Below, one piece after another: positions 6,531 to 11,439 of a DNA stretch of 11,439 bases. This stretch comes from Burkholderiales bacterium (GTDB taxonomy: Bacteria; Pseudomonadota; Gammaproteobacteria; Burkholderiales; Casimicrobiaceae): contig JAISPI010000114.1 of NCBI GenBank assembly GCA_031275075.1, positions 1 to 11,439 of the forward strand, in the 5' to 3' direction. How positions within the stretch are numbered: position 1 is the stretch's first letter; the number at the start of each line of letters is the position of its first letter. Under the pieces are notes generated by a model, which had not been told where the DNA came from, searched no databases, and saw nothing but the letters and a program-made list of their open reading frames with translations. The position numbers and the translations under genes are program-made.

Positions 6531-6560
6531 TCGACGCCTCCTCTATAAAAGGGGCGTCGA
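6531..6560. repeat. Palindrome just downstream of the lytic transglycosylase gene
   Basis: Arms of 10 bp (6531-6540 and 6551-6560; 8 bp TCGACGCC/GGCGTCGA perfect, one wobble pair, one closing pair) surround a 10-nt loop. On the minus strand it begins 19 nt after the stop codon of the lytic transglycosylase gene, so it may mark the 3' end of the ppa-proS-transglycosylase transcript. It has no U-tract on that strand, so Rho-independent termination is doubtful. RNA 3'-end protection or membership of a dispersed repeat are alternatives. Confidence 0.5.
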
Positions 6561-6579
6561 GGCGGTGGCGAGGAATGAA

Positions 6580-7251
6580 TTACGGCGCGGTCGCTGCGAC
6601 GATTTTGGAAGATGTTTCCTGAATCTCGTAACGTTTCATTGCGGCGGCAACGGCGTTCGGATATTCAGCGCGCCCCAAGCTGCCGTTATAACGGCCAAGC
6701 GCGCGAAAGAGGTCGCCTTTTTCGATGTCGAGATAATGTCGCAGAATCACGCAGCCGTAACGCAGGTTGGTGCGCAGATGGAAAAGATTATGTTCTTCGT
6801 TGCCGATCAATTTGACCCAGAACGGCATGACTTGCATATAGCCGCGCGCGCCTGCAACTGAAACAGCGTATTTTTTGAAGCCGCTTTCATGGTGAATGAC
6901 GCCGAGCAGAAGTTGCAAATCGAGGCCGGCACGGATACCTTCATAATGAATGGTGGCGAGTAACTCATGGCGCTCACGTTCATCAGGCATGCGTCTGGCG
7001 AGCTTTGGCGAAATCGCGGTAATCCAAGCCTGCACTTCAGGCTGACTGAGGTAATCGCTTGGAACGGGACGGTCGGACAACGAGCGTTGCAAACCGGCAA
7101 CGACGGAAGGCGCTAACCCTTCTTCAATCTGGGCGCCGGCGTAGACTTGAGAGGCGAACAGGAAAACGCCGCTTGCCAACAAAACGGCGAGCGGACGAAA
7201 ATGCCGACGAAAAAGTCGACAAAAAAGCGAACGGAAGGACATTTCTTTCAT
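6580..7251 (-). CDS. Lytic transglycosylase, SLT domain (family 1)
   Basis: With the start at 7251 this is a 223-residue exported protein. It has a basic N-terminus, a hydrophobic segment (about 20-35) and a probable signal cleavage after VYA (residue 38). The SLT catalytic domain carries the glutamate Glu122 in HHESGF, then GARGYMQVMPF (134-144) and YNGS (188-191, the usual YN-G position). Such enzymes cleave the MurNAc-GlcNAc bond of peptidoglycan to give 1,6-anhydro-muropeptides and act in the periplasm. There is no lipobox cysteine at the cleavage site. The longer frame from 7344 would overlap the end of proS and push the signal peptide inward, so it is rejected; ATG 7242 is also possible. 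It lies 13 nt after the proS stop and is likely the last gene of the ppa-proS transcript. The SLT family is sure; the exact subtype is not. Confidence 0.93.
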   Translation of the reverse strand: MKEMSFRSLFCRLFRRHFRPLAVLLASGVFLFASQVYAGAQIEEGLAPSVVAGLQRSLSDRPVPSDYLSQPEVQAWITAISPKLARRMPDERERHELLATIHYEGIRAGLDLQLLLGVIHHESGFKKYAVSVAGARGYMQVMPFWVKLIGNEEHNLFHLRTNLRYGCVILRHYLDIEKGDLFRALGRYNGSLGRAEYPNAVAAAMKRYEIQETSSKIVAATAP

Positions 7252-7264
7252 ATCACTGACCAGA

Positions 7265-9004
7265 TTAACAGGCTTCGGCCAGTTTTTGCCGAATGAACGC
7301 GACGATGTTCTCGATGGGAATGGCAGTTGTGTCATTTTCTCCATCGTTTTTCGCCGTCATGCGGCGCGGCTGGTATTCAAAGGTGCCAGCTTTCAGGCCG
7401 CGCTCACCGATGGTGATCCTGTGCGGGATGCCGATCAGTTCCAGATCGGCAAACATCACGCCGGGTCGTTCGCCGCGGTCGTCGAGCAACACGTCGATGC
7501 CTTCGCCGGTAAGTGTTTCGTAAAGCTGGTCGGCAGCAGCGCGTACCGCTTCGTTGCGGTCGTAACCGACCGGCGCGAGCGCAACGGTGAATGGCGCCAT
7601 CGCCTGCGGCCAAATGATGCCGCGTTCGTCGTGATGTTGTTCAATAGCAGCAGCGACGATTCGGGTAACGCCGATACCGTAGCAGCCCATTTCCGTTACT
7701 TTCGATTCGCCCTGTGCATCGAGGTACGTGGCACCCATTGCTTCGGCGTAAACGTTGCCCAGCGCGAAAACGTGACCGACTTCGATACCGCGCAAGAGGG
7801 CCAGCGTGCCTTTGCCGTCGGGTGAAGGATCGCCAGCAACGATGTTGCGCAGGTCGGCCACAGCGTCGGGTTCGCGCACGTCGCGTCCGAAATTGACGCT
7901 GCGCAAGTGAAATCCTTCCTCGTTGGCGCCACAAACGAAGTCACTCATTACGGCGACCGAATGATCGACGATCAGCGGTATGGTTTTCGGAAGATTGACC
8001 GGCCCCAGATAGCCGGGGACGCACCCCATTGCCTCAACAATTTCGGCGTCCGACGCCCAGCGCCAGCCGACGAAGCCAGGCAGCTTGCCGACTTTGACTT
8101 CGTTCATCGAATGGTCGCCACGGATCAGCAACATGTGCATTTTTTCATCGGCAACAACCATCAAACATTTCGCCGTTCGTTTGAGCGGTAAGCCAATCAG
8201 TTGGGCGACGGCTTCACAGGCCGTCATCTCCGGCGTGGCAACTTTTGCCATCGTTTCCGAAGCAGCAGGGCGCGACTCTTTCGGCGCAACGGCTTCGGCC
8301 AGTTCGATATTGGCGGCGTAATCGGAGTCGGGGCAATAAGCGATCAAATCTTCGCCGGAGTCAGCCAACACCTGAAATTCATGCGACGCGACGCCGCCGA
8401 TCGCGCCGTTGTCCGCAGCCACTGCGCGGAAGGCAAGGCCGAGCCGTGTGAAGATGCGCGCATAGGTGTCGTACATGGCTCGATACGAGCGCAACATACC
8501 GGCTTCGTCAGCATCAAACGAATAGGCGTCTTTCATGATGAATTCACGCGCCCGCATGACGCCAAAGCGAGGCCGGATTTCATCACGGAACTTGGTTTGA
8601 ATTTGGTACAGATTAACCGGCAACTGACGATAGCTGCGCACATCCTTGCGAACGATGTCGGTAATGACTTCCTCGTGCGTTGGACCGAACAGAAAATCGC
8701 GTTCATGGCGGTCGCGGATTTTGAGCAGTTGCGGGCCGAATTTGTCCCAGCGTCCGGTTTCCTGCCACAGTTCGGCAGGTACGACATTGGGCATCAGCAA
8801 TTCAATCGCGCCGGCACGGTTCATTTCTTCACGAATGACGGTCTCCACTTTACGCAGCGTGATAAGCCCCAACGGCAACCAACTGTAAATGCCGGACGAA
8901 GCTTTTTTGATCAATCCGGCACGCAGCATCAGCTTCTGACTGGTGATGTCGGCTTCAGCCGGGGCTTCCTTGAGCGTTGGCAGATAAAAGCGGGAAAGGC
9001 GCAT
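7265..9004 (-). CDS. proS: Prolyl-tRNA synthetase, bacterial type with INS editing domain
   Basis: A 579-residue class II aminoacyl-tRNA synthetase that charges tRNA(Pro); E. coli ProS has 572. The N-terminus MRLSRFYLPTLKEAPAEADI is typical. Motif 2 lies at about 138-164 (KFRDEIRPRFGVMRAREF...KDAYSF). The large INS insertion (about 220-400) carries GDHSMNEVK, whose Lys304 corresponds to the editing lysine (E. coli Lys279) that clears mischarged Ala-tRNA(Pro). Motif 3 lies at about 440-457 (GCYGIGVTRIVAAAIEQ). The anticodon-binding domain fills the C-terminus (PFTVALAPVG...DDRGERPGVMFADLELIGIPHRI). The upstream in-frame ATG at 9124 lies inside ppa and is rejected. The start at 9004 has no Shine-Dalgarno sequence; it is preceded by a pyrimidine-rich 32-nt spacer after the ppa stop. 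Confidence 0.98.
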   Translation of the reverse strand: MRLSRFYLPTLKEAPAEADITSQKLMLRAGLIKKASSGIYSWLPLGLITLRKVETVIREEMNRAGAIELLMPNVVPAELWQETGRWDKFGPQLLKIRDRHERDFLFGPTHEEVITDIVRKDVRSYRQLPVNLYQIQTKFRDEIRPRFGVMRAREFIMKDAYSFDADEAGMLRSYRAMYDTYARIFTRLGLAFRAVAADNGAIGGVASHEFQVLADSGEDLIAYCPDSDYAANIELAEAVAPKESRPAASETMAKVATPEMTACEAVAQLIGLPLKRTAKCLMVVADEKMHMLLIRGDHSMNEVKVGKLPGFVGWRWASDAEIVEAMGCVPGYLGPVNLPKTIPLIVDHSVAVMSDFVCGANEEGFHLRSVNFGRDVREPDAVADLRNIVAGDPSPDGKGTLALLRGIEVGHVFALGNVYAEAMGATYLDAQGESKVTEMGCYGIGVTRIVAAAIEQHHDERGIIWPQAMAPFTVALAPVGYDRNEAVRAAADQLYETLTGEGIDVLLDDRGERPGVMFADLELIGIPHRITIGERGLKAGTFEYQPRRMTAKNDGENDTTAIPIENIVAFIRQKLAEAC

Positions 9005-9036
9005 GATGGATAGCGGGAAGAATAGGGGGAGGAAGT

Positions 9037-9570
9037 CTATAACGTAGCATCGTGCCGTTTGACACTTTCGAGAATTTCTTTGTGCGCTTCTTCGACTTCG
9101 ACCCAACTGCCGACACGCACCCACTTGCCGGGTTCGAGATCTTTGTAATGCTCGAAAAAGTGCGAGATTTGTTGAAGCTGAGATTCCGGTAAATCGCGCG
9201 GAGAATGAACGTTGCGATAGAACGAAGAAAGTTTGTCGATTGGCACGGCGAGAATTTTGGCGTCGCCACCCATCTCATCATCGAGGCGCAACATGCCGAT
9301 AGGACGGCAGCGTACAACCACACCGGTAATCAGCGGCACCGGCGAAAGCACGAGCACATCGCAAGGATCGCCATCGTCCGACAAAGTTTTCGGAATGTAC
9401 CCATAATTGCACGGGTAATGCATCGACGTGGACATGAAGCGGTCGACGAAAACAGCGCCTGTTTCCTTATCGACTTCATACTTGATCGGGTCGCCGCGCA
9501 TCGGTATTTCGATGATGACGTTGCAATCGTTGGGAACGTCGTGACCGGCAGGAACGCGGGCTAAAGCCAT
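9037..9570 (-). CDS. ppa: Inorganic pyrophosphatase, soluble family I
   Basis: A 177-residue cytoplasmic enzyme that hydrolyses diphosphate to two phosphates, pulling biosynthetic reactions such as aminoacylation forward. Family I landmarks are intact: EIPMRGDPIKYEVDKETGA (residues 21-39), RFMSTSMHYPCNYGYIP (44-60), the metal-binding Asp66, Asp68 and Asp71 in DGDPCD, Asp98 and Asp103 in DDEMGGDAK, and HFFEHYKDLEPGKWV near the C-terminus. The length matches the E. coli enzyme (176). The start has a clear AGGAG site 7 nt upstream, and an exact TATAAT lies about 35 nt upstream. It is the first gene of the probable ppa-proS-transglycosylase operon; proS begins 32 nt after its stop. This order makes functional sense, since aminoacyl-tRNA synthetases release pyrophosphate. 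Confidence 0.98.
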   Translation of the reverse strand: MALARVPAGHDVPNDCNVIIEIPMRGDPIKYEVDKETGAVFVDRFMSTSMHYPCNYGYIPKTLSDDGDPCDVLVLSPVPLITGVVVRCRPIGMLRLDDEMGGDAKILAVPIDKLSSFYRNVHSPRDLPESQLQQISHFFEHYKDLEPGKWVRVGSWVEVEEAHKEILESVKRHDATL

Positions 9571-9604
9571 GATAAGGCTCCTAAAAGGCTAGAGTGAACT
9601 GTAT

Positions 9605-9610
9605 ATTATA
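9605..9610 (-). promoter_or_regulatory. -10 element of the ppa promoter
   Basis: An exact TATAAT on the minus strand would start transcription near 9598, leaving a leader of about 28 nt that contains the AGGAG site of ppa. No consensus -35 is present at 16-18 nt spacing (TTGAGT is only 8 nt upstream). Its position in the short gap after avtA makes it the likely promoter for ppa-proS-transglycosylase. Confidence 0.55.
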
Positions 9611-9640
9611 CCGCACTGACTCAAGCCCTCACAGGACACA

Positions 9641-10888
9641 TTATGGTTGCAAATACGCGCGCTTGACTTCTTCGGCGAGGATTTTCAAACCACGTTCAAT
9701 TACTGCTGGTTCGGGAACAATATTCATCCTCAGGCATTGCCGCGTGTGATCCCAAGGCTGCTGTAATCCGGGGAAGAAATAACTTCCGGGAACCATCAGA
9801 ACACCGCGTTGTTTCAGGCGGTTGTAAAGTTCCAGATCGTCGATAGGCAGATCGGGAAACCACAGCCACAGGAAAAAGGCGCCTTCGGGTTTGTGGACGC
9901 GACAAAGTTCTTCGGGAAGATGACGACGCAGAATTTCGAGGGTTTGTGTTGCGCGTTCGTGGTAAAAGGGCTGGATCACGTCATTGCACAGCCGTTGCAA
10001 ATCGTTGCGCCGGATCATTTCGTTCAGCAGCACCGGCCCCATGCTGCCGGGAGCGAGGCTGATGATGCCGTTCATGTTGCCGATGGCGGTCGCGATTTCC
10101 GGACGGGCGACGACGATGCCACAGCGTGTGCCGGGCAGTCCGAGTTTGGACAGACTCATGCACAGCACGGTATTGTCGTTCCAGATCGGTGTGGCATCGG
10201 TAAAAGCGATGCCGGGGAAAGGGGTGCCGTAAGCGCTGTCGATCAGCAAAGGGATACCCCGTTCGCGGGCAATGTGATCGAGACGCTGCAATTCGTCGTC
10301 GGTCAGCACATTGCCGGTCGGATTGGTAGGCCGCGAGACGCAGATGGCGCCGATGTCGTCATCGATGGGTAACGCGGAAAAATCAATGCGGTATTTGAAC
10401 AAACCGTTAGGAAGATGCTCAATCTCGGGCTTGCCGGCGACAAACAAATGGGCGTCGATTCCGGCGTCGGTATAGCCGATGTATTCGGGCGCCAGCGGCA
10501 ACAGAATTTTTCGCTTGCGACCATCTTCATAGCGGCCGCCGAACAAGTTGAAGAGGTAGAAGAACGCGCTCTGACTGCCGTTGGTCAGCGCGATATGATC
10601 GGCGCTGACATCCCAACCCAACTGGGAACGAAACATGGCCGCAAGTGTTTCACACAAATCGTCGTTGCCGCGAGGCCCGTCGTAATTGCAGATGGCGCTG
10701 GTCAATTGTCCATCGGCCAGCAGCGACTCGCACAGGCTCTGGTAATAGTTGATCATCGCCGGAATTTGCGCCGGATTGCCGCCGCCGAGCATGATGGCGC
10801 CCGGCGTGCGCAAACCGTCATTGAGATCGTTCATCAACAGGGTAATGCCGGCGTGTCGCGCGAATTTTTGGCCAAAAGCAGAAATCAT
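9641..10888 (-). CDS. avtA: Valine-pyruvate aminotransferase (transaminase C)
   Basis: A 415-residue fold-type I PLP aminotransferase; E. coli AvtA has 417. It exchanges amino groups between valine (or 2-aminobutyrate) and pyruvate, giving alanine and 2-ketoisovalerate, in the cytoplasm. The N-terminus FGQKFARHAGITLLMNDLNDG and the MLGGGNPAQIP segment are characteristic of AvtA. PLP residues are visible: Asn189 in RPTNPTGN, Asp217 and Tyr220 in IDSAYG, the Schiff-base lysine Lys248 in SLSKLGLPGTRCG and the phosphate-binding Arg255. The substrate-carboxylate arginine is probably in CLRMNIVPE. The start codon at 10888 has no good ribosome site (TTAACA precedes it). It is read away from the MFS gene across a 114-nt A/T-rich gap and ends 70 nt before ppa, which has its own promoter. 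Confidence 0.96.
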   Translation of the reverse strand: MISAFGQKFARHAGITLLMNDLNDGLRTPGAIMLGGGNPAQIPAMINYYQSLCESLLADGQLTSAICNYDGPRGNDDLCETLAAMFRSQLGWDVSADHIALTNGSQSAFFYLFNLFGGRYEDGRKRKILLPLAPEYIGYTDAGIDAHLFVAGKPEIEHLPNGLFKYRIDFSALPIDDDIGAICVSRPTNPTGNVLTDDELQRLDHIARERGIPLLIDSAYGTPFPGIAFTDATPIWNDNTVLCMSLSKLGLPGTRCGIVVARPEIATAIGNMNGIISLAPGSMGPVLLNEMIRRNDLQRLCNDVIQPFYHERATQTLEILRRHLPEELCRVHKPEGAFFLWLWFPDLPIDDLELYNRLKQRGVLMVPGSYFFPGLQQPWDHTRQCLRMNIVPEPAVIERGLKILAEEVKRAYLQP

Positions 10889-11002
10889 TGTTAATACGCT
10901 ATCTAACTTTATAAAATTGCATTGTGCCGTAAAGACAGATTAGATACCAAACCTGACAGACTTTGCGGTAAGCTGTTGCTTGTTTTTTGGACAGAACGCC
11001 AC
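10889..11002. promoter_or_regulatory. Divergent intergenic region avtA / MFS transporter
   Basis: A 114-nt gap that must hold the promoters for both divergent genes. It is A/T-rich near avtA. On the minus strand TATAAA (10908-10913) is a possible -10 for avtA without a good -35. On the plus strand no convincing pair was found for the transporter. No clear operator palindrome was seen. Confidence 0.35.
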
Positions 11003-11439
11003 ATGACCGAACACAAACCGCTACCACCGCCTGCCGCTGAAAATTCCGGCATCCGGTCGGGGACAGCAGCGTTCATCCGCGTACAAATTGCGCTTTTTCT
11101 TGGTGGTTTTTCGACATTCTCGCTGGTGTACTGCGTGCAGCCGTTGTTGCCGCTTTTTTCTCATGATTATGGCATTTCTCCGGCGCAGGCGAGTGTTGTG
11201 TTGTCAACGACGACCGGCACCATGTCGGTGATGCTGATCATTGCCAGCATAGTGTCGGATCGCTTTGGCCGACGCAACATCATGCTTTTTTCATTGCTGG
11301 CTGCCGCGCTGCTGATGGTGGCGTGTGCTGTGGTCACCCATTTTCACGCGTTGATCGTTTTACGAACCTTGCAAGGCGTTGCGTTGGCCGGATTGCCGGC
11401 GGTAGCGATGGCGTATCTTGCCGAGGAGATCGAATTTTC
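11003..11439 (+). CDS. MFS transporter, YnfM-like, 3' end beyond the window
   Basis: The first 145 codons are present; the gene runs off the right edge. After a hydrophilic 25-residue N-terminus (MTEHKPLPPPAAENSG...) there is a first membrane helix (about 27-50, VQIALFLGGFSTFSLVYCVQPLLP), a second (about 65-85), and the MFS motif A loop as SDRFGRRN (about 86-93). A third helix follows (about 94-112), then a fourth beginning at LIVLRTLQGVALAG. The wording ALF-GxxTFxLxYCVQPxLPxxS and GxxAVAMAYLxEEI closely matches E. coli YnfM and related uncharacterised drug/metabolite exporters of the inner membrane. The start at 11003 is the first ATG and the protein likeness begins soon after; the ribosome site is weak (GGACAG). 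Position next to avtA hints at, but does not show, amino-acid related export. Confidence 0.9.
   Translation, partial: MTEHKPLPPPAAENSGIRSGTAAFIRVQIALFLGGFSTFSLVYCVQPLLPLFSHDYGISPAQASVVLSTTTGTMSVMLIIASIVSDRFGRRNIMLFSLLAAALLMVACAVVTHFHALIVLRTLQGVALAGLPAVAMAYLAEEIEF

Larger units (their letters stand above)
6140..6579. other. 440-nt intergenic region between the lytic transglycosylase and beta-helix genes
   Basis: No supported gene lies in this stretch. It holds, from left to right, the ribosome site and long leader of the beta-helix gene, a hairpin (6285-6305), an A/T-rich possible promoter (6310-6337) and three palindromes (6371-6560). The reading frames open on the plus strand through the palindromes lack ribosome sites and show composition expected of repeat DNA or, past 6580, of the strand opposite the transglycosylase gene. 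Confidence 0.6.

Noticed and set aside
6400..6861. Plus-strand open frame of 153 codons spanning the palindromes and the transglycosylase gene
   Set aside because: Half lies antisense to the SLT gene and half in palindromic repeat DNA; there is no start context or recognisable domain.
7252..7344. N-terminal extension of the lytic transglycosylase to 7344
   Set aside because: It would overlap the end of proS and place about 30 non-hydrophobic residues before the signal peptide; the start at 7251 or 7242 is more natural.
8201..9013. Plus-strand open frame of 270 codons opposite proS
   Set aside because: It is antisense to a certain prolyl-tRNA synthetase; long shadow frames are common opposite GC-rich coding DNA.
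9005..9124. N-terminal extension of ProS to 9124
   Set aside because: The added 40 residues lie inside the ppa coding region and do not resemble the ProS N-terminus, which begins at the ATG at 9004.
1..11439. CRISPR array, tRNA/rRNA genes, prophage or transposase genes
   Set aside because: No regularly spaced direct repeats, no cloverleaf-like sequence and no recognisable transposase or integrase frame were found on reading both strands by eye.

Overview
The window looks like ordinary chromosome from a Betaproteobacterium with moderate GC. The main clue is a gene for the beta-proteobacterial proteasome homologue (BPH). An autotransporter-type passenger with an IPTL-CTERM-like tail and a DUF3488/DUF4129 transglutaminase (TgpA family) fit the same group. 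The genus cannot be fixed from the sequence. No IS element, CRISPR array, tRNA or rRNA was seen.

Layout. (1) 1-1680, plus strand: the 3' part of a TgpA-type membrane transglutaminase, convergent with the next block. (2) 1805-4282, minus strand, read from right to left: gluQ (glutamyl-Q tRNA(Asp) synthetase), BPH (HslV-like Ntn hydrolase), hslR (Hsp15) and yjbQ. BPH and hslR are only 4 nt apart, which gives a small proteostasis and translation-repair cluster. (3) 4310-6139, minus strand: a 609-residue cysteine-free beta-helix protein that ends in an autotransporter autochaperone-like module. Where a translocator barrel would be expected it has a short VPAL...helix...RR tail. This is the most unusual gene here. 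(4) 6140-6579: a 440-nt intergenic stretch with a leader hairpin, a possible promoter and a cluster of three palindromes. (5) 6580-9570, minus strand: ppa, proS and a lytic transglycosylase, closely spaced behind a TATAAT promoter element, probably one operon. (6) 9641-10888, minus strand: avtA, divergent from a YnfM-like MFS transporter that starts at 11003 and runs off the right edge.

How the genes work together. Most are housekeeping functions: proline charging and pyrophosphate removal, tRNA(Asp) queuosine glutamylation, ribosome rescue under heat stress, alanine/valine transamination and peptidoglycan turnover. The less ordinary content is the BPH-Hsp15 pair and the surface-type protein that appears to have swapped a type V secretion barrel for a CTERM-type sorting tail.
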